DNA of 64,000 nucleotides from RBG-16-34-14 sp963727535 (GTDB lineage Bacteria > Bacteroidota > Ignavibacteria > Ignavibacteriales > Ignavibacteriaceae): positions 62,001 through 126,000 of the forward strand of contig CAVSGR010000008.1 in NCBI GenBank assembly GCA_963727535.1, written 5' to 3'. How positions within the stretch are numbered: position 1 is the stretch's first letter; the number at the start of each line of letters is the position of its first letter. Of the stretch, positions 48,713 to 60,633 are shown in pieces. The translations under genes were made by a program, and so were the position numbers. Under the pieces are notes generated by a model. It was not told where the DNA came from and searched no databases. It saw nothing but the letters and a program-made list of their open reading frames with translations.

Positions 48713-51281
48713 TTGTTACTCAGTAATTTTATATCTGTTTTTGCTATTCTTACTTGATATTCCGGCAGGCGGAATGTGAATTTCCAGTCTTTATCTTTTT
48801 GATATAATTTCAGCAACAGATTATTCCTTCCTTTTTTTAGAGGAAGTTCAAATGTATCCTCATCGATTTTTAACTCACGATATTTAGTATAGCTATATAT
48901 AAGGTTTCCATTGTAATAACATCAACCGGACCAGTGCTGCCGATTGAAGCCTTGACAGCACGGTCTTCCGGAATATCGATATTAGCAAAAGCGTAAGAAA
49001 CAGCACTATTATATTTTTTTCGGGAAATTCTTCCGATAAATTCACCACATCAAAATATTCCGATTCAGTCCTTCTCCATCTAAAGGTTTCACCCTTAAGC
49101 TCAAATTCTTGCGCTACTTTCGGAACTGAGCTTAATTCCCCCCCCATATTTTTAAATAATCCACCCTTATTTTTTCTTCTCCATCTTTAATTGAAATCGG
49201 ATTTATCATCATCCATTCTCTGAAAAATTGTCCTTCTCCTTTTTCAATACCGAGTCGTACACAATTTCAGGAGGAATGTTAAATCCGAATCAAGATCGCG
49301 AATGAAGAGAATTATTTTTTCAATATCTTTTAAATCATTAATCTGATTTTGGTATTTGTCCAGAACAATGTCCACAGCATTTGTTTGATTTTCCATTAAG
49401 CCATATATTTCGATAAAAATTGTAAAGATTTACAAGACATTTTTTGGAGTCGCTAATATGTTCCATAGCATTAATAATTTTGTTCTGGCAAAAGAGCTGT
49501 TTTTATTTTGAATTTCAAAAGCTTCCGTAAACGATTTTGAAGCTTCGATTAAATTGAATCTAAAGTTTGCATTGTATCGGTATTGATCAATTGTATATCT
49601 GAAGTAGTCATAATCATTTGCATACAAAAGGGGGTCTGAATTATTTAAAAAAATTTCTGCTGAATCAACAATCTCGTTCACCTTATCCCATCCTTCAATA
49701 CCGATTCTTAAATTTTCCCCGCTGTCAGGAATAACTTTTGTCCATAATAATTTTTCCTTCAATCCATTAGTAACAGGAACATCAGTTAATTCAACAAGCT
49801 TCCATATTGCCCTTGTAAGATTACCGGATTTATCGATATAAATTGCTTTGTTAAATCTTTCATAAAATTAGAAATATTTGCCTCATTAGGATTCCAACTG
49901 TGTTCAGCACCATAAGCAACCCCGTACCAGTCCCTTGAAAAAAAGGCTGAACCTCCGTCATCCCAGACTGTTAAAACCATGCCCATTGAATTATACTTTA
50001 CGCCGTCTCTTACAAAGTTTTTAATATTCGTTATTGTAACAGAATAGTCTGGCATTGTTGAATAGGAATTGAGAATGCCGGGACTAACAGTAAACTCATA
50101 TCCTTCATTTTTAATAGGTAGAATCATGTGAGCAAAGGATCTTCGGCATCATACCCCCAGATGCCATCATAATTATATCTTTGGGAAGCATACCGAAAGA
50201 TTCAGGATGTTTAAGGAGGATGTCCGTCCACATCAACATTTGCACATCCAAACCTTTAAGAGTTTCATACATTTTTTTTATAAATTTCGTATAAACAACT
50301 GCGATACCAAGACTGTCAACCATGTTTTTAGAAGGGCCTTTCCCAAGATCAAAAGTTTCATCAGCATTGATATTAAAAAATGGAGCATCAAAAGCTGGAA
50401 CCATTTCGCTGTATATATCCTTTAGAAGCTGGATACTTTCAGGAAATGCCGGTGAAAGAAGAGTGCCGCTTTCACCTAAATGAGAGTATTGTGGGTGCGT
50501 CAATATCTTCGCAAAATGTCCGAATGATTGAAAATTTCCGATAAGTGTTATATGATATTTTTTTGCATATTCAGAAAGTTCTTTAATCTCTTCGATGCTG
50601 AGAGAACCATCTAGCGGGGCAAATTCCGGATGGGATTTCGTAAGCACCACATTTTCAATGTAGTATTGAAGCGAGTTCATTTTTAATTCGGCAAGCCGCC
50701 TGATCTGCTGCTTCATATATTCCATCGTCGGCACAGGTCCCGGCTAATATCGTCAAGAATTCCTCTGTATTTAAGAGAAGGCCAATCAATAATTTTCAAA
50801 CCTGGTAAAGATGGACTATTACTGTTACCACGAATCAGTTGTTTCAGAGTTTGAATCCCATAAAAAATACCGGCATTTTTATTTGCGGAAATTATGATCA
50901 AATCTTTGTTAATCAGAAGAGCATATCCTTCATCGCCAATTTCATCCGTTGGAACAATTCCGTTTTGTCTGCAAAGTGTTTCAAAATTATTATCGTTATC
51001 CGGAATCCCGATCCAAATAATTTTTGATGATTTTTTATTTGAATTAATATCCCATCCCTTAAAAGTTTTAAACGTTTCTGCAAGATCATTTATAGGAATG
51101 TAAAGATTTGATGAATCCTTAATTGATATTTTAAGAGAGATGTCTTCGCCTGAAATGAATAAATTATCTTCTAGTTTTTTTATTTCTTTTGGCATAGGCA
51201 CACGGTTATTTCCTGTGCAAATAAATTTACTAAAGAAAGAATTAAGAAAAAGAAGCATATTCTTTTTACAATTTTTATCAT
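48700..51281 (-). CDS. GH20 beta-N-acetylhexosaminidase, several frameshifts
   Basis: About 860 residues. ATG 51281 gives a signal peptide (MIKIVKRICFFFLILSLVNLFAQ). An N-terminal GH20b-type domain (VPMPKEIKKLEDNLFISGED, FYGIQTLKQLI) leads to the barrel starting YRGILDDISR. The catalytic Asp-Glu pair is in FNINADETFDLGKG. Later parts (VLTVWDDGGSAFFSRDWYG, and 48700-49760) form a long C-terminal extension. Frame changes near 51220, 50725, 50110, 49775 and repeatedly at 48900-49430. Removes terminal GlcNAc or GalNAc by substrate-assisted catalysis. Confidence 0.85.
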
Positions 51282-51288
51282 AGCAAGC

Positions 51289-52206
51289 CTAATTTTTTAT
51301 GTGCAACCAATTATTTTCAATCCATTTTGCAGAATCGGTATAAGCATTGTGGAGATCATCTACATTGGATTCATCACCTCCGATATCCAATCCCAGATAG
51401 CCTTTAAAATTTAATTTATCGAGAGTATTAAAAAATTCTTCCCAGTTTATAATTCCGCCGCCGACTGGAAGATGCTCTACTCTTATTCCGCCATTATCGG
51501 AGATGTGAATGTAATCAATATAATTGGAAAGTTCCTTTACAATCATTGTGATATTTATCTTTCATAAAAAATTGGTTTGCCGTATCAAGATTAAATCTAA
51601 GATTATCTCTTTTTACCGCATCAAAAATTTTAGAAAGTCTTTGGTGTTTGCATGCCAGCACCCCGATGCTTGGATGCATTTGATAACTTAAATTGTATTT
51701 AGCGAGCAATATCACAGGCTTCACGGTAGGTTTCGATTGTATAATCCCAAAATTTTTCCCATGTCATTCCCTCCGGGAAAACCGCTGATGACAAAGCCTT
51801 CTTCGTCATAATGTCTTACAACCGGAATATTATCCGGGAAAAATATATGGGGGGAGAGGAGCGTTATCTAAAATTCCCTCGGCGCCAAAAAGTTTTGCAA
51901 TCTCACAACCTTTTTCAAATAGACGATAGTTGTCTTTCACGTTCATTTTATCGATTGAAGTTAATCCCGGAAGAACAGCGCAAAAATAAGGAACCTTAAG
52001 ATTTATTCTATCAATTTTTCCTTTTATCATATCCTTTATAGCGTAAACCTGTTGAAGATGTTTTTCCCTTATTCCTTCAAGCTCGATGCTTTGAAATCCA
52101 AGATCGGACATTTCATCAAGATAATGTGGTGTTAAATCGCCGGCGGGGGATACCCGTATTTAGAAATTATATATAAATAAGCGCAGACTATATTTTCATT
52201 GTACAT
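51289..52206 (-). CDS. Sugar phosphate isomerase/epimerase-like TIM-barrel protein 2, frameshifted
   Basis: About 305 residues. Starts at ATG 52206 (MYNENIVCAYLYIISKYGYP), then shifts near 52140 into LTPHYLDEMSDLGFQSIELE. RFNLDTANQFFM and DYIHISDNGG are the metal-binding barrel-end motifs, and EHLPVGGGIINWEEFF plus LGLDIGGDESN complete the barrel. Frame changes also near 51830-51730 and 51540. Same superfamily as the protein at 38768-39562 but a different member. No signal peptide, so probably cytoplasmic sugar metabolism. Confidence 0.78.
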
Positions 52207-52247
52207 TTTTTTGTTCCTGTCTTTGTAGAAAATATCATATCTTTTTC

Positions 52248-54404
52248 TCAATTATTTATTTGAAAAAATCTTGTGCTTGTTGTTGTTTCCCCATTATCCG
52301 ATCTTTTAGCATTTGCTTCAAGTTTATATCGACCTGGCCGACTGGGAAAATCAAGATTAAAAATATATGTTTTCCGGATAAGATTAAAGACTTCATAGTC
52401 ATTGAATTTAATTGTTATCAATGTTGTTATCAAAATCGGAAATTCTAATTTTAAGTTACCGAAGATTATTCTTATACTCATCATTAACCATCATTACAGA
52501 AATCTTTTATTTGCATCTGACTCAAGAGTTTGCTTCCAAAAGTTCAGATAAACTCCGATAGGTTTAAAGGCTTCTTTCAAATAATATATTGAATGAAGAA
52601 TCGACATTAAGTGTATTAACATCTTTAAAGATGTCTCCCGTAGCACTGCCCGGGTAATCGCCAGTAAGATAAACAAAATGAATACTCCGCAGTAATTTCG
52701 ATGAGCACGGAAGTATTCTGTTTCACCTCCATACATATAAGCTGAAAATTCTCTTAATTCTTTATTACTGCAGTCAGGACAAAGATATCCATTTGTTCAA
52801 TGGCTGCCGAACCTGCAGAACCATCTCTCCTATTAAAAAACCAGCCGTATTCATTTAATATTGTAGCGTGAACTGTAGGAAAAGGAACATTTCTCGTTCC
52901 GTTAGGAGCAACAGTCTCCTCATAAAATTCCATTTCCCAGTGTGCTATTTCTCCCCGCCTGGTAAAAAATTTAAATAATGATGATCTTCAATCGGATCAT
53001 TTTCATCCTGGGGAAGGTTGTATCCGTTATCCCAAGGGCGATTTGATAAATCAAGATGTCTTACTGCTTCAATAATTTCGCCGGTTTCTGTTCCTCGATA
53101 TTCATTACATAATATCCCAAATAACAACGCTGGGATGATTCCATGAATCTCTCATCCAATCTTCAACTACTTTTTTGAATGTGTCAAATCTCCAGAAAGA
53201 ATGTGTCCTCCAGTTCATGCAATTCATACTGGATAAGAAATCCATATTCATCCGCTAAATCGATCCAGAAATCAGGAACAAGACCAACATGAGTACGAAA
53301 AGTATTCCAGTTAAAATCTTTTGGGATATTTACTAAAAATTTCTTTACCCATTCTTTATCCCACGGCTGCTTCATGCAAAGTGAATCATCAAAGAAACGA
53401 TGAAAGCAATATTAGAACCACGCATATAGAATATTTTATTGTTCAGAAATGCTTTTCGTGTTTTTGTATCGAAACCGAAGTTCTCGCATTCCAAAACGGG
53501 TTACCGAATTATCGCCCGGGAGTTCTAACTTCTCCAGTGGTAAAGAAAAGGATCATCCGGTGACCATAAATGTTCGCACCTGGAATATATATATTTTGAG
53601 TTATCAAATAATCATCATTTCCTTTATATTTCTTTTTTAATTGATGCAACTACATTACCGGTTTTCCATTCTTTAACTAAATAATTAAGATCAAATTCAT
53701 GTTATGTTTCAAAGATTTATAATCTTTATTTGAACAGTTATTCCAGATTTATTAATATCCGGTGCAACCTGAACAGTTTCGATGTAAGGATTATCGCAGA
53801 AAATGATCGAAACATCATCCCAGATTCCCGGTGTCCAGTATCTTTTATCCGCATCTCTTCCAGAATACATCCAATATGGCAGTACACCGGGATGTGCACC
53901 ATCCGAATCAGTATTTCATTTTCTTCATTAGGATTTACAAAGCCGGTGATATTATAAAATGCTGCAGTGCAATTGCTTAAGTTTCTTCCAACAAATTTTT
54001 GTTGATCCAAACTGCCGATCCAAACTGGGCTTTGTTCACTTTTAATATTACAACTTCATTTTTATCCCGTAATCTGAAATTTCTTTTATACCAGAAGTAA
54101 TTTCTCTTCTGCAGAGAAATTCCAATATTCCTTGGGATCATCTATTTTATATTTTCCACTATCGGGATTTGTGTTGTACATGTTGAAATCATAGGAAACG
54201 AATTTATCCACGTCGGGGAAAGAAGGTTCGGCAGTTCTCACAAGACCGGGAACATCAACAGTATGGTCGAAGTTTTCAGGAATGATCTAATGAATCGACA
54301 CTTTCATCAATATTCCATAATCCATTCAGAGATATGGTTTCCCTTTGAGCAAAAAGATTGCCGACTACTAATAAAATAAAAATTATACAGAGAATACTTT
54401 TCAT
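52248..54404 (-). CDS. GH2 glycoside hydrolase (beta-galactosidase-like), heavily frameshifted
   Basis: About 715 residues. Signal peptide MKSILCIIFILLVVGNLFAQ at 54404. GH2 features: SLNGLWNIDES and VDVPGLVRTAE at the N-terminus, a jelly-roll domain (FVGRNLSNCTAAFYNITGFV), FNWNTFRTHVGLVPDFWIDL with LADEYGFLIQYELHE in the barrel, and the acid/base Asn-Glu in ILCNEYRGTETGE. I do not find the nucleophile, which lies in a scrambled stretch. At least eight frame changes. The overall order is unmistakably GH2; specificity is unclear. Confidence 0.75.
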
Positions 54405-54431
54405 ATGATAATTTCCGAACCAATAAACAGC

Positions 54432-55670
54432 TTACATTTCAAATATTCCGATTGCCCCGATTATTGACATATAAATTGTAAACAACGTTATAATTATATA
54501 AATGATATTGAGCCACAGGGATGGTTTATATTCTCCCATCAAATCTTTCTTGTTCATCAGGATAAACATTAAAATTAAAACCAGTGGAGTGATGATTAAT
54601 GTAACTGCCTGAGTTGTAATCATTACTGCAACCGGTCTTCCCCCGAACAGTGGAACTACTAATCCGAGCGATGCATAAAAAACCATTATTGTCCGGTTCC
54701 TTGGTTTTTTGAGATCGAGCTTTTCATTTAAGAAATCTGAAAGGAAAAGCGGAATCAGCATATAATGAGGAAAGAGTGAAGAAAGACCGGCACAAACAAT
54801 TCCAACAACAAAAATAGAAATTGCAAATCTTCCGGCTAAAGGCTCAAGAGTTTTTATCATATCAATTGCATTTTCTACTCTTATTCCAAGTGGATATAAA
54901 GTACCTGCTGCAGCAATCATTACAGCAATACTTAAAACAAACATTATTGAAGAGGAAATTAATGCATCTCTCTTTTCAATTTTTAAATCTTTTATACTCC
55001 ATCCTTTTTCTTTAATTACAATTGAACGTGTTACATAAATAACTCCGCCCATTGTAGTTCCTATCATTCCTGCTATCAGAACTGCGGCATTTGTTTCTTT
55101 TGGAATGCTCGGGATTAATCCGCGTATTACAGTTCCGGCATCGGGAATAACCATAAAATTTGTTAAGATAAAACTGATTCCCATCAGCACTACAAAAAAT
55201 GTTAAAATCTTTTCAACAAAAGTATATCTACCCATAAAAAGAAGTATTAAAGCACCGACTGCAAAAATGGCTGCAAGTATTATAGTATTGAATCCCTCAT
55301 GTGAAGCAGTAAGCGGGCGCGACCATTCCTGTACACATTGACAAATTACTGCCATAAGCCCTATGCTGGAAACCATTTCCGAAAAAAGAATAATTACAAG
55401 AATAAAACCTGCGGGAATATTTCCGAAATGTTTTCTAAAACTATATAAAGCAGATTCTCCCGTAGCAAGTGTATAGCGGCTGAAAACAATAAATAATATG
55501 TAAGTAAAAACACATGAAAGAAGCACTGTCCAGGTAAGAGTCATTCCGTACGCTGCGCCGGCAGACGCCATTGTGGTAACGCTTCCGGTTCCAATATTGT
55601 AACCAACCAGGAACAATCCCGGTCCGATTGAAGCCAGAAATATTAAAAATTTTTTATATGTGCTTTTCAT
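54432..55670 (-). CDS. Nramp-family-like transporter lacking the metal-binding motifs
   Basis: 412 residues, 11 membrane segments, intact. The family alignment is clear from GPGLFLVGYNIGTGSVTTM in segment 1 and MIGTTMGGVIYVTRSIV in segment 6. The canonical DPGN of segment 1 is replaced by IGTGS, and MPH of segment 6 by MGG, so the metal-ligating Asp, Asn and His are absent. Transport of Mn or Fe in the usual way is therefore unlikely. Placement inside a glycan operon suggests a carbohydrate-linked or organic solute, but this is inference. Confidence 0.82.
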   Translation of the reverse strand: MKSTYKKFLIFLASIGPGLFLVGYNIGTGSVTTMASAGAAYGMTLTWTVLLSCVFTYILFIVFSRYTLATGESALYSFRKHFGNIPAGFILVIILFSEMVSSIGLMAVICQCVQEWSRPLTASHEGFNTIILAAIFAVGALILLFMGRYTFVEKILTFFVVLMGISFILTNFMVIPDAGTVIRGLIPSIPKETNAAVLIAGMIGTTMGGVIYVTRSIVIKEKGWSIKDLKIEKRDALISSSIMFVLSIAVMIAAAGTLYPLGIRVENAIDMIKTLEPLAGRFAISIFVVGIVCAGLSSLFPHYMLIPLFLSDFLNEKLDLKKPRNRTIMVFYASLGLVVPLFGGRPVAVMITTQAVTLIITPLVLILMFILMNKKDLMGEYKPSLWLNIIYIIITLFTIYMSIIGAIGIFEM

Positions 55671-55706
55671 TTATGACTCTTGTTCTAATGATCTCATTCA
55701 CGTTAA

Positions 55707-55726
55707 CCACGGGATTAATCCCGTGG
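55707..55726. repeat. 20-bp perfect palindrome (third member of the family at 3394/3474)
   Basis: CCACGGGATTAATCCCGTGG preceded by GTTAA, in the 69-bp gap between the beta-helix gene and the Nramp-like gene. A stem of 10 bp could slow or partly stop transcription within the operon. Confidence 0.6.
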
Positions 55727-55739
55727 AGACGGCTTCTAA

Positions 55740-57473
55740 TTACTTTTCTATTCTAATGGTCGATGCCCAGTAAGTAGCTATCTCTCCGTTCATTCCTATA
55801 GGCATTTTCTTAAAAGATATCGAAACATTTTTTCCTTCAATATCAGAATCGGTTTTAATTATCATTTTATAATTATGATCAGAAAAGGAAACGTCTCTAA
55901 CTAATTTCAAATCATGATCTGCATATAAATTTATATCTTCTTTCATTACTGTTTCAGGATTTATCCCTTCAGAAAAAAAGAGAATTAATTTGTTTGAATT
56001 AATTTTGTCTCTAACAATTCTTGGTTTTTCTTTATAAGTTGTTTCAGTTCCAGGTGGAAGTAAAAAACGGAAAGGTGGTCCCTCTACCAATTCATTATTT
56101 TCATAAGCTCCAACATCCGGAGCTTTACCCTTGTAAGATTTGTGTCCAGTCAAATTCACTAAATGATATGACTTTTCCTGCATCGATTCCCGGACTGTCT
56201 TTTTGTAATCTTAAATCTTTGTCAGCAGGATTAATAAACTTTATATCGGCAATTTTACCGTTTTGTTCTTGTTTATTTTTAATAACATTTTCCGGCCATT
56301 CTTTATTTGAGATATCATAATCTAATTGGTCGGTTGAATCCCACTTATCGAGTATCCACCCATTCTCATCTGAAAGGTAATAGGCATTATTAAAATGTTT
56401 TAGTTCGGTTAAATCTCCAACATCCACTCTTAGTACCTGACCGGTTCCATAAAAACTATTATTGAATCCAAAGAGCGGATAGCTCGGAGTTCTTTCCCCC
56501 CATAAATTTTCCAGAACCATGCACATATTTTTTTTGTCCAGTGATCATTATCAGTTGTAATAACATTTCCATAGTAATAGATATTGCCTCCTTCAACATT
56601 ATCTACTGAAAGAGTTCTGTGGATGTTATGAGAAAAGTTATGATATATGTGAAGGTTGTATGTATAATATTCCGGTTCGAAATCATTATCTCTTGCATAA
56701 GAAATATTGTTATCATAAATCTCAATGTTAGTATCGTAACCTTTTTCTCCGCGCCATCTTAACGCATTGTATGAGTAAATAATTTTATTGTTCCTAATAA
56801 CAATTGAGCCGCCGGTTTCATGAAAATCTATTAACGAACCGTTGAAATAACTCATATTTTCATGATGCATTGAAAGCCAGGCAGCAACACCGGAAGAATC
56901 TTTATCTATTTTCCAAAGATATTCTCCTCCCTGGTCCCAATAACAGTTTTCAATCAACAGGTGATGTGTTCGACTTCCATCAGCGTTTATAACTCGCTTG
57001 GCTCCCCAAAAGTAACAGCTATCAAAAGAGATGTAGGACGAATTCTTTATCAATATCGGATATGCCCATGCACTTTTAAACTTGAGTCTTCTAATCTTTA
57101 TCCATTGAGAATTTTTAATCAACATCCAGAAACTGGAAGAATCTACAGTAGGATTTGTTTCGCCTCCATCTATTAAAGGAAAATCTTCTTCATTGTTTGA
57201 AAATCCCAGGAGAGAGATTGATCTTTCAGGAAGACCTTTTTTATTTTTAACGTTAATTACTTCATTGTATGTTCCCGGCAAAACAAAAATCGTATCGCCT
57301 TCTTCGGAGAGATCTATAGCTTTATTAATTGTTTTGAATGATTCAACTCTTGTTAATCCACTGTTATTATCATTGCCATTAGAAGACACATAAAAAGTTC
57401 CGGGTTCTACTTTTATTATCAAACAGATTATTAATAGTAAAGTAATTTTTAGGCTGACGTATTTAATGGACAT
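55740..57473 (-). CDS. Secreted right-handed beta-helix protein (lyase-like), frameshifted
   Basis: About 578 residues, signal segment MSIKYVSLKITLLLIICLII. A DUF1565-like start (FYVSSNGNDNNSGLTRVESF, TIFVLPGTYNEVINV) precedes many beta-helix rungs (HHLLIENCYWDQGGEYLW, SIVIRNNKIIYSYNALRW, IEIYDNNISYARDNDFEPEY), followed by PDVGAYE and a C-terminal beta domain. The NxSYARDNDFEPE rung is rich in acidic and aromatic residues and may be the binding cleft. Shifts near 56520 and 56140. Resembles pectate/alginate-lyase-type folds; activity not assigned. Confidence 0.7.
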
Positions 57474-58721
57474 TTATTCATCACTTCCAAATTTATAGTT
57501 ATAATACGCAGTTAAGAATCTTAACCCGAATGAGGTACCAACGTCTCTTTGTGTTATCCAGAATTTACCTTTTTTGTGTCTTGTCCTGATATTGATAACG
57601 GCACCTCTCAAATTTTTATCGGGATGGTTAACCGAAAAACGATTCTTTAGAATCCAGTTATAAGACCTCTCGATATTCTCCTTAAATTCATCACCGACTC
57701 CATATTTAACAAACCTCATCCACAACATTCCCGCAAAAGCCACAGCAGAACCGGTTATAGAATTTTCATTGTAGCTTCCGTCGAGATAATTCTTGTAATA
57801 AATAGTCCCGCTTTTTCTTTGGGCTTTCTGATATGTTATTAATGTTTTTTTCGCGGCTTCTAAATATTTTTTATCTCCTGTTAAATCATATCCTTCAAGA
57901 AGTGATTCTGCATACCAGAGATTGAAACGTGGATGAAATGTTCCTTCCTCTTTATGATTAGGCATAAAATCCATCCACAAACCATACTTATCCTGTTTTT
58001 CTACAAGACTTTCACACAGTTCAATAAACACTTTTTTGTATTTTTCGTTACCAGTAAATTCATACATATCTTTAAATAAAAATCCTTCATTGTTGGGACG
58101 GGCAACATCATATAAATCCTGTTCTTTTTTATCCGGCCAGAAAGGACTATTTTCTTTTTTAACCTCACCGGTTTTTACATCAACTATATCATAAAAAATT
58201 CCTTTATCGGGTACGTACATATTTGCAAGCATCCATTTACCAGCGCTCGTTGGAACTTCTGCATATTTTTTTATTCCGGTTACTTTGTAAAGATTAAAAA
58301 GTCCCGGTGTTCCGTCCGTTACGGTTGCAAAAACAATATCATTTACACCATCTCCATGTACAGCATCCAACATTCCTTTTAATTTCGGATTATCCGTTAT
58401 TAAAAGACTACACCACCAATCGCCGGCTTTCTTAGCTGCATCCAAATATCTTTTATTTTTTGTCAGCTTATACGCTTCAACCAATCCATTAATTATCTGT
58501 CCGGTGTGCCAGGGAGCTTCATAATAATACCATTTCCCTTCTGTTAAGTTGTAATCGCATCTTGATTTTCCCTCTTCATCTAATAAAACATTGGTAGCAT
58601 AGTCTGCACATTCGTTTAATGCTTTTAAAATTTCATTTTTTAATGAATCATTCTGTGCATAAGAATTATTATTTACAATAACTAGAAAAAACAGGAAGAC
58701 AAAACCAATTTTATATTTCAT
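57474..58721 (-). CDS. Secreted alpha/alpha-barrel glycoside hydrolase-like protein
   Basis: 415 residues, intact, with signal peptide (MKYKIGFVFLFFLVIVNNNS ending AQ). Six-hairpin fold evident from repeated helix pairs: YEAPWHTGQIINGLVEAYKL, RYLDAAKKAGDWWCSLL, NNEGFLFKDMYEFTGNEKY, FNLWYAESLLEGYDLTGDKK and ITGSAVAFAGMLWMRF. Similar to GH88/GH105 or epimerase-like barrels but without the motifs that would assign it. Starts 10 bp inside the end of the upstream gene. Confidence 0.65.
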   Translation of the reverse strand: MKYKIGFVFLFFLVIVNNNSYAQNDSLKNEILKALNECADYATNVLLDEEGKSRCDYNLTEGKWYYYEAPWHTGQIINGLVEAYKLTKNKRYLDAAKKAGDWWCSLLITDNPKLKGMLDAVHGDGVNDIVFATVTDGTPGLFNLYKVTGIKKYAEVPTSAGKWMLANMYVPDKGIFYDIVDVKTGEVKKENSPFWPDKKEQDLYDVARPNNEGFLFKDMYEFTGNEKYKKVFIELCESLVEKQDKYGLWMDFMPNHKEEGTFHPRFNLWYAESLLEGYDLTGDKKYLEAAKKTLITYQKAQRKSGTIYYKNYLDGSYNENSITGSAVAFAGMLWMRFVKYGVGDEFKENIERSYNWILKNRFSVNHPDKNLRGAVINIRTRHKKGKFWITQRDVGTSFGLRFLTAYYNYKFGSDE

Positions 58722-60627
58722 TATTAATCATCTTCAAGTTTAAAATTCTTATTCTGTATTTAATTTCTTTAATAAAAGAATTTTTATCAGGCTTCACCAC
58801 AATAATAACCGGGTACCCTTTTAATGAGGGAAAAGGCTGATCATACTTTTCTTCATCGGTACCCAGTTTTACAGGAGGCGGTTCTTTTGATAATAACTCA
58901 AATAAAAATTTATGTTTACCATCAGTAATTTCGATTGTGCTCTCATTTACTTTTTTAAATACTGTGTTTTTATTCTGTACAAAAGGTTCAATAATGTTTA
59001 CGACAGGTTTTTGACCATGAAATCTTAGCCTGATATCTTTCTCTATATAATCGTCTGCAATTTTGTGTGTTATAGTATAAGCAACTCCACCTTCCCACCT
59101 GTTTTTATCTTTTAATTCCCCAATAGTTTCAATGGTAAATACTCCGTTATTTTCACTGGTATCAATATGTGAATCGAAATCATATAAGTTTGTGTAATAA
59201 GCATTTGAGTCTTTAAATTCTATTCTTGGAGTTAGCGGAAGTGAACTGTCTATTTCAGGATAATTCATTTCCCATTTATGATACACTGTCTGACCCGATG
59301 CCTGTAAATAGCCATAATCTTTAACCCAAAGATTTGTAATAGAACCGCCGCTCGGTCTGTACAATATTTAAAGTCGGCTCCTCTTCTTATATCTTTATAA
59401 CGATAACCTGTAACGGTTGCCATAAAATTTTTTGTGCGGACTAAAACCAAGTCCAATTTAAAATATTTTAGCCATCCGGTTTTTTGTGTCGGAAGTTTTT
59501 CAATAATTCCCTCTGTTTGTTCTCCGTATACAATAGTAAGGGCTAAATTTTTTGCTCTGCAAAAAGTAGGATAAATACAGGGGGCATCATCATACATATC
59601 GTAGTAATTTGGCCCATAAGTAATTAAACCATTCACTCTCATTTTCATCATAAAGTTCAGGTTGCTAATAGCAGCATTTCTATAAACGGGATTATCTTTT
59701 GAATACAAAGCAAAAGTGGTTTGACATCCATCGGCAGTAAAGCTCCCAAAAGTTGTCCATTTGCTCGATCTTACTCCCCAGGAATTATCCATCGAGCCAT
59801 CAGGATAAATAAAATAAATGCACCTCTTCAATGATTCCTGAACATAGTTGTTGACCTGTTCATCATGATTTAACTTCGCAAATAAACCTAATCCCCAAAG
59901 AGACATATCCATATCATAACCTAAATCCACACCGTACTTCGTTCCTCTTATTCTATTGCCTTCCCCGGTTAGAAAATAATCTTCATCAAATTTTCCAATT
60001 ACCACTGTGGCAAGATCTTTTGCTTTTTTAATGTAGGAAGTATCCGGTATCAGCAAATTCACCAAACTTAAAGTTGCAGTAGTTGTTGCACAATAATTTA
60101 TACTTGCAAACGAGCGATGATTCATATTTATAACAAGCCAGTCTGCTGCTTTCTTTATAGAAGCGAGCCATCTTTATTTTCTTCATCAGATAATTTTTCT
60201 TTTAAGGTGGGATAAGCTGCAGAAACGATAAAAGCTGATCGGTAGTAGTGCCTGTCCATGTTTCCGGAGTTTCAAACCAGGAACCGTCTTCTTTTTGCTG
60301 TTTGATTAACCAGTTACCAGTTGCCAAAGCAAAACGTAAATATTTTTTATTTTTAGTTTCTTTATAAGCAACAGCAAAAGGCATAACTGATTCGGAGGCT
60401 CTTGTGTGATAATCAGAACAAGACTTGCAATATAAAGCTCCGAAATCAGAACTTGTTGAATCTAAGTTCTGAAGGTTTATAAGATCATCACAAAGTATAA
60501 GAAGATTTCTAGTGCATTCATTTTTAACAGAGATTTTTTTTTCTTTTTCACAGCCGTTTAAAAACAGAATCAATAAGATTAAGACGTATATCACGTGAAA
60601 GATTAATGATCTTAATAATTTTTTCAT
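58711..60627 (-). CDS. Lipoprotein, probable polysaccharide lyase- or uronidase-like (toroid plus beta-sandwich), frameshifted
   Basis: About 638 residues. Lipobox LFLNGC at about residue 26 predicts a lipid-anchored exported protein. An alpha/alpha toroid follows (YHTRASESVMPFAVAYKET, WLIKQQKEDGSWFETPETW, DLGYDMDMSLWGLGLFAKL, GSMDNSWGVRSSKWTTFGS), then a beta-sandwich (58711-59330). That order resembles heparinase II/III-type lyases. Shifts lie near 60200-60130 and 59330. The family is not firmly recognised. Confidence 0.62.
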
Positions 60628-60633
60628 AAAACA

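Noticed and set aside
54432..55670. Ordinary Mn/Fe transporter MntH
   Set aside because: Metal-ligand motifs of segments 1 and 6 are both replaced.
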